Assembly (NCBI GenBank): GCA_937983105.1
Contig: CALKAM010000031.1
Coordinates: forward strand, 89,602-153,601
Source of the DNA: Planifilum sp021793745
Lineage (GTDB): Bacteria > Bacillota > Bacilli > Thermoactinomycetales > DSM-44946
Direction of reading: 5' to 3'
Length of the DNA: 64,000 nt
Shown here piece after piece: positions 35,134 through 43,541 of this stretch. How positions within the stretch are numbered: position 1 is the first letter of the stretch; every line of letters begins with the position of its first letter. The notes beneath the pieces were generated by a model. That model was not told the origin of the DNA, did not search any database, and saw only the letters and a list, made by a program, of their open reading frames with translations. The translations under genes and the position numbers were made by a program.

Positions 35134-35162
35134 TTGACCAATCACGGTTTTTGAGCCATAAT
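35134..35162 (+). promoter_or_regulatory. Candidate sigma-A promoter of treP-treA
   Basis: TTGACC (35134-35139) and CATAAT (35157-35162) are 17 bases apart. It would give a leader of about 65 bases. Confidence 0.55.
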
Positions 35163-35234
35163 TCATGTGTTTGTCCTTATCCATCGAACGCGCTGTCACC
35201 GTTGTGTCCATCCTACAAAAAGAAGGTTTGTTCA

Positions 35235-36677
35235 TTGTCCAGGAATTATCGACGAATTGCCGAGGAAATTTTACAAAGCATCGGTGGAAAAGAAAACCTC
35301 GAAAAAGCCGCCCATTGCGTAACAAGGCTTCGCCTGGTCTTGAAGGATGAGGGCAAGGTTGATTCGGATAAGCTTGAAAACATCGAGCTGGTGAAGGGCC
35401 ATTTTACCAATGCAGGGGTTTTTCAAATCGTGATCGGCCCCAACGAAGTGGAAAAGGTTTACAAGGAGTTTGTGGACCTGGCCGGCGTTGATGCCTCCAA
35501 CGTCTCGGAAGTCAAAAGTGTCGGGTCCCAAAAACTGAACCCCTTCCAGCGTTTGATCAAAACCTTTTCCGATGTCTTCATGCCCATCTTGCCAGCCATC
35601 ATCACCGCCGGTTTATTGATGGGGATCAACAACCTCATCGGAGCCGAAGGCCTGTTCATCGAGGGAAAAAGCTTGCTGGAGGCCTATCCCCACCTGGAAG
35701 GCCTTTGGGATCTCATTAACACGATGGCCAACACCGCCTTCGTCTTCCTCCCCGCCATCGTCGGTTGGTCCGCGGCCAAGCGGTTCGGGGGATCGGAGAT
35801 TCTGGGTATCGTGCTGGGGCTGCTCCTGGTCCACCCTGATCTCTTGAACGCTTGGAACTACGGAAAAGCGGCGGCGGGAATCGAAGGGGAAGTTCCCTAC
35901 TTCGACATTCTCGGCCTTTTCCAAATCGAAAAAGTGGGTTACCAGGGACAGATCCTGCCGGTGTTTGTGGCGGCCTATGTCCTGAGCGTCGTTGAAAAAT
36001 GGCTGAGAAAGCGGGTTCCCAACGCCATTCAGCTGTTGGTGGTCCCCATCACGACGATCGTGATCACCGGGGGACTCGCCCTGGCGATCATCGGTCCCGT
36101 CACCCGTCACCTCGGGGATTTGCTGACCCAGGGAATCGTGATGGTCTACGAAGCCGCCCCGGCGGTGGGAGCCTTCCTGTTCGGTGCGCTGTACGCTCCC
36201 CTGGTGATCACGGGGATGCACCACATGTTCATCGCCGTCGACCTGCAACTGATCACCCAAAACGGGGGAACGTTCATCTGGCCGATGATCGCCCTGTCCA
36301 ACATCGCCCAGGGAAGCGCGGCCCTCGCCATGTTCTGGCTCGCCAAAAACGCCAACGAAAAGAGCATGGCTTCCACATCGGCCTTGTCCGCCTATTTCGG
36401 GATCACGGAGCCGGCGATGTTCGGTGTGAACCTGCGGCATAAATTCCCCTTCTACGCGGCGATCACCGGCTCCGCCTTGGCCGCAGTCTTCATCTCCCTC
36501 AACGGCGTGTTGGCACCCGCCATCGGCGTCGGGGGATTGCCGGCCTTCATCTCCATCATGGTGGAACACATTCCGATGTTCCTGGTCGGCATGGCGATCG
36601 TCCTGGTCGTCCCCTTCCTGCTCACGGTTCTGCTTTACAATCTCAGCAAGAAAAGGGCCCAAAAATCCCAGGCCTGA
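35235..36677 (+). CDS. treP: Trehalose-type PTS EIIBC component
   Basis: TreP imports trehalose as trehalose 6-phosphate. The 480-residue product has an EIIB domain (about 1-85, phospho-Cys in KAAHCVTRLRLVLKD near 28) and a ten-span EIIC domain (from about 110) with GRAG-like ITAGLLMGINNLIGAEG, HPDLLNAW, GMHHMFIAVDLQLI and YFGITEPAMFGVNLR. There is no EIIA domain; crr probably supplies it. I start at TTG 35235 behind AGAAGG, since the upstream extension of the frame is Cys-rich and unlike the family. treA follows. Confidence 0.9.
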   Translation: MSRNYRRIAEEILQSIGGKENLEKAAHCVTRLRLVLKDEGKVDSDKLENIELVKGHFTNAGVFQIVIGPNEVEKVYKEFVDLAGVDASNVSEVKSVGSQKLNPFQRLIKTFSDVFMPILPAIITAGLLMGINNLIGAEGLFIEGKSLLEAYPHLEGLWDLINTMANTAFVFLPAIVGWSAAKRFGGSEILGIVLGLLLVHPDLLNAWNYGKAAAGIEGEVPYFDILGLFQIEKVGYQGQILPVFVAAYVLSVVEKWLRKRVPNAIQLLVVPITTIVITGGLALAIIGPVTRHLGDLLTQGIVMVYEAAPAVGAFLFGALYAPLVITGMHHMFIAVDLQLITQNGGTFIWPMIALSNIAQGSAALAMFWLAKNANEKSMASTSALSAYFGITEPAMFGVNLRHKFPFYAAITGSALAAVFISLNGVLAPAIGVGGLPAFISIMVEHIPMFLVGMAIVLVVPFLLTVLLYNLSKKRAQKSQA

Positions 36678-36780
36678 TCTCCAAAGAAACGGGGCCGGTT
36701 TCCCGGAAGCGATCTGCGGAAACCAGCCCCTCTCCCTTTTTTTCACCTCGTCTCGACATCACCGCAAGGAGGCGAATCCC

Positions 36781-38445
36781 ATGAAAAACCTCAGAAACGA
36801 AGACTGGAGAAAATCCGTCATCTATCAGATCTACCCCAAAAGCTTTTACAGCGCCAAAAACCAACCCACCGGAGATCTCGCGGGCATCATCGAAAAACTG
36901 GACTACCTCGCCTTTTTGGGCGTCGATTACCTTTGGCTGACACCGATTTATCCCTCCCCGCAACGGGACAACGGCTATGATGTGAGCGATTATCGCGCCA
37001 TCGATCCCCGCTACGGAACGATGGAGGAGTTCAAAACGCTGCTCGAGGAAGCGCGCCGGCGCAAGATCGGAATCATCATGGACATGGTGTTCAACCACAC
37101 ATCCACGGATCACAAATGGTTTCAGGAGGCCCGCAAATCCCCGGACAACCCGTACCGCTCCTATTACATCTGGCGGGATCAGCCCAACAACTGGAAGTCC
37201 AAGTTCGGGGGTTCCGCCTGGGAATACGACGAGGTGGCCCAGCAATATTACCTGCATCTGTTCGACAAAACCCAGGCGGATTTGAATTGGGAAAACGAAG
37301 AGGTGCGGCGGGAGATTTACAAAATCATGAAGTTTTGGGCCGATATGGGCGTCGCGGGATTCCGCCTGGATGTCATCAATCTGATCTCCAAGGATCAGCG
37401 CTTTCCGGATGCCATCGGAGAGGGACCGATGAACGACGGTCGCAAGTTTTACACCGACGGACCGAGGGTCCACGAGTTCCTTCAGGAAATGCACCGGGAA
37501 GTGCTGGAGGGCACCAATCTGATCACCGTAGGGGAAATGTCCTCCACCACCATCGAACACGGGGTGAAATACTCCCGGCCGGATCGGAAGGAACTCAATA
37601 TGATCTTCAGCTTCCATCACATGAAGGTGGATTATCCCGACGGCGAGAAGTGGGTAAAAGGCTCCTTCGACCTGCGGAAATTGAAAAAGGTGATGTCCGA
37701 ATGGCAGAAGGGGATGTACGAAGGCGGGGGATGGAACGCCCTCTTCTGGTGCAACCACGATCAGCCCCGCATCGTGTCCCGGTTCGGAAACGAAACCATC
37801 TACCGGCGCGAGTCGGCCACCATGCTGGCCACGGCTTTGCACATGCTTCAGGGCACTCCCTACATTTATCAGGGAGAAGAAATCGGGATGACCAACCCCC
37901 ATTTTGATTCCATCGATGAATACCGCGATGTGGAAACCCTGAACGCCTACCGCCTTCACCCGGACAAAGAGGCCATCATGGAAGCGATCAAACAAAAATC
38001 CCGGGACAACTCGCGCACACCCATGCAGTGGAACAGCGAAAAATACGCCGGATTTTCCACCACCGAACCCTGGATCAACGTCGCTCCCAATTACAAGGAG
38101 ATCAACGTGGAAAACGCCCTCCAGGATCCGCGTTCCATCCTCTATCACTACAAAGAACTGATCCGGCTGAGGAAAACCTACGATATCATCACCTACGGAA
38201 AATACGAACTTCTCCTGGAAGACCACCCCCGCATCTGGGCCTATACCCGAAGCCTGGAAGACGAAGCGCTTTTGGTGGTGAACAACTTCTCTGAAGAGGA
38301 GGCCGAATTTATCCTGCCGGAAGGTCTCCCCTTTGCCCATTGGAACAGCCGAGTGCTCATCGCCAACTACGAGGACGCTCCCAACGATTTCCGGCGCATC
38401 CCGCTCAGGCCCTATGAATCCGTCGTCTTCCACTTCACTCGGTAA
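36781..38445 (+). CDS. treA: Trehalose-6-phosphate hydrolase (GH13)
   Basis: TreA splits trehalose 6-phosphate into glucose and glucose 6-phosphate in the cytosol. The 554 residues closely follow the Bacillus TreA pattern: VIYQIYPKSFYSA, VDYLWLTPIYPSPQRDNGYD, MDMVFNHTSTDHKWF, the nucleophile in GFRLDVINLISKDQRFPDA, acid/base Glu in ITVGEMSSTT and the third Asp in WCNHDQPRIVSRFG. The FYTDGPRVHEFL segment separates it from oligo-1,6-glucosidases. AAGGAGGCG precedes the ATG. It pairs with treP; treR is not present. Confidence 0.95.
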   Translation: MKNLRNEDWRKSVIYQIYPKSFYSAKNQPTGDLAGIIEKLDYLAFLGVDYLWLTPIYPSPQRDNGYDVSDYRAIDPRYGTMEEFKTLLEEARRRKIGIIMDMVFNHTSTDHKWFQEARKSPDNPYRSYYIWRDQPNNWKSKFGGSAWEYDEVAQQYYLHLFDKTQADLNWENEEVRREIYKIMKFWADMGVAGFRLDVINLISKDQRFPDAIGEGPMNDGRKFYTDGPRVHEFLQEMHREVLEGTNLITVGEMSSTTIEHGVKYSRPDRKELNMIFSFHHMKVDYPDGEKWVKGSFDLRKLKKVMSEWQKGMYEGGGWNALFWCNHDQPRIVSRFGNETIYRRESATMLATALHMLQGTPYIYQGEEIGMTNPHFDSIDEYRDVETLNAYRLHPDKEAIMEAIKQKSRDNSRTPMQWNSEKYAGFSTTEPWINVAPNYKEINVENALQDPRSILYHYKELIRLRKTYDIITYGKYELLLEDHPRIWAYTRSLEDEALLVVNNFSEEEAEFILPEGLPFAHWNSRVLIANYEDAPNDFRRIPLRPYESVVFHFTR

Positions 38446-38538
38446 TATCACGCATCGGTCAACGAGGGAGGCCATTTTTCACCACACAGTAGCGAAAAAT
38501 CGCCTCTTATCCCGGTTTTGAGGTTTGTCTGCAATCTC

Positions 38539-38562
38539 CCCGGACGATCCCGTCCGGGTTTT
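38539..38562 (+). terminator. Rho-independent terminator after treA
   Basis: CCCGGACG and CGTCCGGG form a perfect 8-bp stem with a 4-base loop, followed by TTTTCT. Confidence 0.8.
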
Positions 38563-38588
38563 CTGCAGATTTGCCCTTCACTACCCCT

Positions 38589-38631
38589 TGTAACCGGTGT
38601 GCAATCGGTTTGTGACGAATTGGATTATAAT
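38589..38631 (+). promoter_or_regulatory. Promoter with three 11-bp-spaced SARP-like repeats (site C)
   Basis: TGTAACCG (38589), TGCAATCG (38600) and TGTGACGA (38611) repeat every 11 bases on the plus strand. TATAAT follows at 38626-38631, 15 bases after the start of the last repeat. The two sites in the convergent operon (A and B) have 16 bases here. It lies 40 bases before the esterase gene, suggesting the same regulator controls it. Confidence 0.55.
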
Positions 38632-38670
38632 TTTGAATAGATCGACGATGATAGAGGGGAGGTGAACGGC

Positions 38671-39672
38671 ATGCAAGTCCCCCGGAATCGGAAACGCGTC
38701 CCCTGGATTCTTGTCCTAACCCTCATAACCGGCGTAGCGTTCGCGGCAGCGGGGTACAAACCGGTCTCGGCCGCCGGGAGCTTCACCCGGCATCCGTACG
38801 AAGACGGCTTCCAGTTCAAAGTGTATGTTCCCGAAGGCTACGCGGGGGAACCGGTCCCGCTCATGGTCATGCTTCACGGTTGCACCCAGAATGCCGATGA
38901 TTTTGCGGCGGGTACGCAGATGAATCGATTGGCGGATGAAGAAAATTTCATCGTCCTCTATCCGGAGATGAATCCCGCGGCCAATATCAACCGCTGCTGG
39001 AATTGGTTTTCCGACGCCCACCAGCACCGGGGTTCCGGGGAACCCGCCATCATCAAGGGAATGGTGGATTGGGTGAAAAGCCATTACCGGATCGACGGAA
39101 ACCGGGTCTATGTCGCCGGGCTGTCGGCGGGGGGCGCCATGAGCGTGATCCTGGGCGCCGCGTATCCCGATGTTTTCCGCGGGGTAGGGGTTCATTCCGG
39201 ATTGGCATACGATGCGGCCAATTCTTTGCTGGAGGCGACGCTGGCCATGCTGTACGGGGGTCCGGATCCGGCGACGAAGGGGCATTTGGCCTACAGGGAG
39301 ATGGGCGACCACAAGCGGTTGATGCCGGTCCTGGTTTTCCACGGTACCGCCGACTACACCGTCGCCCCCGTCAACGGCGACCAAACCCTCGCCCAATGGG
39401 CCCAGACCAACGATTACGCCGACGATGGCAGCGACAATGGGTCGGTGGATGATAATGCGGATCAAACCATCACCGGAAGCGCCAACGGGCGGTCCTACAC
39501 CCGGTATGTCTACCACGACGGTCGCGGCAGCCCCCTGATGGAAAAATGGATCGTCAACGGATTGGGACACGCCTGGTCCGGAGGAAGCAGCTCCGGGTCC
39601 TACGCCGATCCCCGGGGTCCGGAGGCGAGCCGCATCCTGTGGAATTTCTTTGCCTCCCGCGAAGGCAGTTAG
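38671..39672 (+). CDS. Secreted PHB-depolymerase-family esterase
   Basis: The 333-residue alpha/beta hydrolase is predicted to be exported: basic RNRKR start, hydrophobic stretch, and a likely cut after VSAAG near 36. Family features are LMVMLHGCTQNADDF with the oxyanion region, NRCWNWF, the nucleophile Ser152 in YVAGLSAGGAMS, Asp in VFHGTADYTV and His in GLGHAWSGGSSSG. This matches the LpqC/poly(3-hydroxybutyrate) depolymerase esterases, which also include aryl esterases, so the substrate is open. ATG at 38671 has GGGGAGG upstream. It converges on the SARP operon, whose last stop is 17 bases away. Confidence 0.88.
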   Translation: MQVPRNRKRVPWILVLTLITGVAFAAAGYKPVSAAGSFTRHPYEDGFQFKVYVPEGYAGEPVPLMVMLHGCTQNADDFAAGTQMNRLADEENFIVLYPEMNPAANINRCWNWFSDAHQHRGSGEPAIIKGMVDWVKSHYRIDGNRVYVAGLSAGGAMSVILGAAYPDVFRGVGVHSGLAYDAANSLLEATLAMLYGGPDPATKGHLAYREMGDHKRLMPVLVFHGTADYTVAPVNGDQTLAQWAQTNDYADDGSDNGSVDDNADQTITGSANGRSYTRYVYHDGRGSPLMEKWIVNGLGHAWSGGSSSGSYADPRGPEASRILWNFFASREGS

Positions 39673-39688
39673 GCGCGCTTTACCACCG

Positions 39689-40582
39689 TTATTCGTCGAG
39701 GAACCGCGTCACCCGGCCCAACAATTGCTCCGGATCGTCCACCAGCGGAGAATGGCCGCAGTCGACCAGACCCACCGGCCGGGCGCCCGATCCGATGTCC
39801 TCCACAATCTCCAGGGCCATCCTCTCCGGCACCACCCGGTCGCGATCCCCCCACAGCACCAGGGTGGGAGCGACGATCCGCTCCGCCTCCCCCGTCCCAT
39901 CCACCAGTCCGTTGTGCCGATCACTGATATTGAAGGTATTCAGCGCGTGATACACATCCACCAAATTCCGCTGGGTCAGGATATCCTCCAGATACGCCTC
40001 ATACCGATCCGGATCGGGACGGCGATGGGTGTAGATGAGCATTTCCCACAGGTTGCGGAGAAACTGCTTGTCCCGCTGCCTCAGAGCCCGCAGGATCGGG
40101 AGCGTTTTGCCCGGATCGCCGGCGATCTCCGCCCTGGTCGACAGCCGCCGGCCCGTGGGCTGCCCCTTTTCGTCGGTCCCATAAAAGGGGTAGCCCCGGG
40201 TCGACACCGAAGCGAGGAGAACCAGTTTTTCCACCTGCTCCGGGCGATCCGCCGCCAGGTGCATGGCCACCCCGCCTCCCATCGACCAGCCCATGACCGA
40301 ATAGCGTTCCAATCCCAGGGCGTCGATCCACTCCTTCACATCCGCTGCAAAATCCCGAAGGGACTCCACCGGACGGCGATAGGTGGAAAGGCCGAATCCC
40401 CGCAGATCGACGGCATACACCCTGAACCGTCCGTCGATCCGCTCCAGGACCACATCCCAATGGACGGAGGACGTCATATTTCCGTGGATCAGGACCAGCG
40501 GCCGCTCCCCTCCCTCCCGCATTCGATAACCCAGCTTCTCCCCATTGGACAGCTCCACCGTGCCGATGCGTATCGGCCTCAC
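39689..40582 (-). CDS. Alpha/beta-fold hydrolase
   Basis: The 297-residue cytosolic hydrolase has the oxyanion motif LVLIHGNMTSSVHWD, nucleophile Ser100 in VMGWSMGGGVAMHLA, Asp in LWGDRDRVVP and His in DCGHSPLVDD, the full catalytic triad. Relatives act as esterases, thioesterases or C-C hydrolases; the substrate is unknown. It starts at GTG three bases after the KAS III-like gene and is the last gene of the eight-gene operon. Confidence 0.85.
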   Translation of the reverse strand: MRPIRIGTVELSNGEKLGYRMREGGERPLVLIHGNMTSSVHWDVVLERIDGRFRVYAVDLRGFGLSTYRRPVESLRDFAADVKEWIDALGLERYSVMGWSMGGGVAMHLAADRPEQVEKLVLLASVSTRGYPFYGTDEKGQPTGRRLSTRAEIAGDPGKTLPILRALRQRDKQFLRNLWEMLIYTHRRPDPDRYEAYLEDILTQRNLVDVYHALNTFNISDRHNGLVDGTGEAERIVAPTLVLWGDRDRVVPERMALEIVEDIGSGARPVGLVDCGHSPLVDDPEQLLGRVTRFLDE

Positions 40583-40585
40583 GGA

Positions 40586-41626
40586 TCAATCCCCCCTTTG
40601 CTTTTCTTCTTCTCCCCACCGGATCACCGTCGCCCCCCAGGCGTAACCGATCCCCGCGCTGACGAGGACGACCAAATCCCCCTCCCGGATTTTGTTCTCC
40701 CGGAGTCCCAGCTCCAGGGACAATACGGGATCAAACTGCCCGATGTGCCCGTAATGATCCAGATAAATCGTCTGATCCCCGGACAGCCCCAGCTCCCCCA
40801 AAATCCGTTCGTGGGCCGACCGCTTCATATGAAGGATTCCGAGATAGTCGATGTCCCGCTCCGTATAACCGCTCTTGTCCAGGGCTCGGCGAATCGCTTC
40901 GAGAAAGTTGCGGATCGACCGCTCCTCCAGCCGCCGCTTCATCCCCCGGGGATCCGGGACATCCAGGAGGTGATCCCCCCGGGCGATCCCCTCCGCAGTC
41001 AGCGGCATCCTGGTTCCCCCGGCCCGGATCACCACGTCCTCGGAGAAGGAGCCGTCGGTGATGAGGTGGCTTTCCATCACGGCATTTCGGGACAAGCCCC
41101 GCCGCAGAATCACCGCCCCCGCTCCGGCCGCCAGGTTAAACAAGAAGCGGGTTCGCTCGTTCCGGTAATCCACCAGGTCCACATTCCGGTATCCGCCGGC
41201 CAGAAGCACCGTGCGGATCGACGGATCGGCCAGCATCATGTCCTTCGCCAATTTCATCCCCAAGATGAGCGTCCCGCAGCGCTGGGACACGTCGAAGGCC
41301 CAGGCCCGCCACGCCCCCACCAGCCGCTGCAGGTGAATCCCTGCGGTCCATACGGGATATTCCTTGTACTCTTCGCCGACATATACGACCACATCGATTG
41401 TCTCCGGGTCGATGCCCGCCCCGGCGATGGCCTTCCGGGCGGCGCGGGCCCCCATCTCGCAGGTGTGATCGTCATCCCCGGGAATCGGTTTCTGGACAAT
41501 CCCCATCTTTCGCTCCACCACATCCACCGGCAGGCCCGCGGCCGCCGCGATCTCCCGTCCGGTCATCACCCGCTTTGGAAGATAGACGCCGGTGGACAAA
41601 ATGCCGATGCTCTCACGGGACACCAT
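40586..41626 (-). CDS. 3-oxoacyl-ACP synthase III-like (thiolase superfamily) enzyme
   Basis: The 346-residue product has the two-half thiolase fold of KAS III/FabH: N-terminal IGILSTGVYLPKRVMTG, a nucleophilic Cys117 in FDVSQRCGTLILGM, and the C-terminal half with His266 in LGILHMKRSAHERI, where FabH has HQAN. At the place of the catalytic Asn (YGNTS in FabH) it has His294 (DHYGHIGQFD). It therefore resembles KAS III-like acyltransferases/condensing enzymes of special metabolism rather than housekeeping FabH. The ATG overlaps the livM-like stop (TGATG). Confidence 0.85.
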   Translation of the reverse strand: MVSRESIGILSTGVYLPKRVMTGREIAAAAGLPVDVVERKMGIVQKPIPGDDDHTCEMGARAARKAIAGAGIDPETIDVVVYVGEEYKEYPVWTAGIHLQRLVGAWRAWAFDVSQRCGTLILGMKLAKDMMLADPSIRTVLLAGGYRNVDLVDYRNERTRFLFNLAAGAGAVILRRGLSRNAVMESHLITDGSFSEDVVIRAGGTRMPLTAEGIARGDHLLDVPDPRGMKRRLEERSIRNFLEAIRRALDKSGYTERDIDYLGILHMKRSAHERILGELGLSGDQTIYLDHYGHIGQFDPVLSLELGLRENKIREGDLVVLVSAGIGYAWGATVIRWGEEEKQRGD

Positions 41627-42630
41627 CAAACCTTCTCCCCCTCAAAACCGGGATCGGATCGGCGCGCTACCGACCGGGAGGACCGCCACTCCCGGATCGT
41701 TCCGACAATCCCCTTGGGAAAAAAGAGGACGGCCAAAATGTACACGATGCCGAACAAAATGATCCACCGTTCAAACAACAGGTGCACCTTGGCCAAATCG
41801 GTCAGCACATCGTGGGTCAGTTCGATCAGCGCCGCCCCGACGATGCCCCCCAACAGGGTGCCGACGCCGCCGATGATGGTCATCAGCAGCACATCCAGGG
41901 TGATCTCGACGGAAAAAACGGCGGTGTTGACGAAGCGGAGGGTCAACCCGTACAAAAGTCCGCTCAGCCCTGCGAGAACGCCGGACAGGACGCTGGCCGC
42001 CACTTTGTAGTCGAGCACCCGATATCCCAGGGCCTCCGCCCGCTGCTCATTCTCCCGGATCGCCTGCAGTACCCGCCCCATCGGCGACCGGGTGAAGCGG
42101 AGCAGCAGGTAAAAGGTAAAAATCATGAAGAACAGGGCGATGAAATAGACCGTTTCCCGGTCCCGCAGCCAATCGGGAACCGAAAAGGTGAACCCGTCAT
42201 TCCCCATGGTGAGGCTGCGCCACTTTTCCGCCGCCACCTGAAACAGGCCGGCGAAGGCCAGGGTCAACATGGCGTAATAATGGCTCTTCAGCCGCAGGGA
42301 CAACATGCCCACCCCGTAACTGACCAGTGCCGCCAGGGCGATCGTCACCAGGACCGACAGAAAAAAGCTTTCCGTCGTCGCGTCCCCCCGCTTCATCAGG
42401 ATCCCGACGGTGTAGGCCCCGATCCCGAAAAACATTGCATGGCCGAAGGAGACGATGCCGGTGAATCCCAGCAGCAAATCGTAACTCATGGCGAAAACGG
42501 CGAAGATGAATATCTGCGTCAACAGAATCAGGGTGCTGCGGGAATCCGTCAGAAAGGGAAGCAGACACAATATCGCCACGATGCCCCCATATAGAAAACG
42601 CGACCGGGAAACGGCGGTTTGCCGAACCAT
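41626..42630 (-). CDS. Branched-chain-amino-acid-type ABC transporter permease (LivM-like)
   Basis: The 334-residue permease has about nine to ten spans and the LivM signature GFTGIVSFGHAMFFGIGAYT, plus AIRENEQRAEALGYRVLDYKV (cytoplasmic coupling loop) and TIIGGVGTLLGGIVGAAL. Liv-type transporters move amino acids, urea, amides or aromatic acids, so substrate cannot be set. It starts four bases after the livH-like gene. Confidence 0.92.
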   Translation of the reverse strand: MVRQTAVSRSRFLYGGIVAILCLLPFLTDSRSTLILLTQIFIFAVFAMSYDLLLGFTGIVSFGHAMFFGIGAYTVGILMKRGDATTESFFLSVLVTIALAALVSYGVGMLSLRLKSHYYAMLTLAFAGLFQVAAEKWRSLTMGNDGFTFSVPDWLRDRETVYFIALFFMIFTFYLLLRFTRSPMGRVLQAIRENEQRAEALGYRVLDYKVAASVLSGVLAGLSGLLYGLTLRFVNTAVFSVEITLDVLLMTIIGGVGTLLGGIVGAALIELTHDVLTDLAKVHLLFERWIILFGIVYILAVLFFPKGIVGTIREWRSSRSVARRSDPGFEGEKV

Positions 42631-42634
42631 CCCC

Positions 42635-43495
42635 TCACCCCCTCGCTCCGAACAGGCCGGAAGGTTTAAACAGGAGCACGGCCGCCATCAGCAGCATATT
42701 GACCGCCAGGGCGGCGTCGGGCAGAAAATAATTCATGAAGGCGCTGGACAGTCCCACCATCACCGCCGCCATGGCGGAACCGGAAACGCTGCCCAGGCCC
42801 CCGACCACCACGACGATAAAGGCGAGGATCGCGTACTCCATCCCCATTTCCGCGTAAATCACTCCCGAATACGGAGCGAACAGCATGCCCGCCAGCGCCG
42901 CCAAAACGGCTCCCAGCACGAACACCAGCAAAAAATATCGTTTTACATTAATGCCTAGCGATTCCACCATCTCGCGATGGATCACGCCCGCCCGGATGAT
43001 CAGCCCCACCCGGGTCTTCTTCAGCAGCCATTGCAGCAGCGCAAAGACCAGAGCCCCCGCCGCGATGACAAAGATCCGGTACTTGATCAGGACGATCTCA
43101 CCGATCCGCCAACTGCCTTCCAGGAGATTGAGCGTCGGAACACTGATCTGATTGGGACCCCAGACCACCTTCACCATCTCGCTCAGTACCAACATCACAC
43201 CGAGGGTGATCAAAATCTGCCGCGTGGAGTCCCCGTAAACCGGCTGAATGATCAGGCGTTCCATGATCAAACCCAACAGCAGCCCGGCCGAACATGCGCC
43301 CAGAAGCCCCGCAAGAAAACTTCCGGTCCAAAGATAGAACCAGACTCCGGCATAGGCGCCCCAGACGAACAGCCCGCCGTGGGCAAAATTGAGCACGTGC
43401 ATGAGGCCGAAAATGAGAGTCAATCCCGCGGCCAGGAGAAAGAGAAGCATTCCCGTCGCCAAACCGTTGATGATCAGATTGATCGCAATATCCAT
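42635..43495 (-). CDS. Branched-chain-amino-acid-type ABC transporter permease (LivH-like)
   Basis: The 286-residue permease has eight or so spans. Family segments are NGLATGMLLFLLAAGLTLIF, GLMHVLNFAHGGLFVWGAY and VVGGLGSVSGSAMAAVMVG. It follows the fused ATPase gene by 46 bases. Confidence 0.92.
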   Translation of the reverse strand: MDIAINLIINGLATGMLLFLLAAGLTLIFGLMHVLNFAHGGLFVWGAYAGVWFYLWTGSFLAGLLGACSAGLLLGLIMERLIIQPVYGDSTRQILITLGVMLVLSEMVKVVWGPNQISVPTLNLLEGSWRIGEIVLIKYRIFVIAAGALVFALLQWLLKKTRVGLIIRAGVIHREMVESLGINVKRYFLLVFVLGAVLAALAGMLFAPYSGVIYAEMGMEYAILAFIVVVVGGLGSVSGSAMAAVMVGLSSAFMNYFLPDAALAVNMLLMAAVLLFKPSGLFGARG

Positions 43496-43541
43496 GCGGA
43501 CCTGACACCCTCTTCCCCGTGATACTCCATCGCGAAGAAAC

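Noticed and set aside
36643..38475. 610-codon minus-strand frame opposite treA
   Set aside because: treA is a clear GH13 gene with ribosome binding site and catalytic residues; the opposite frame mirrors its codon bias.
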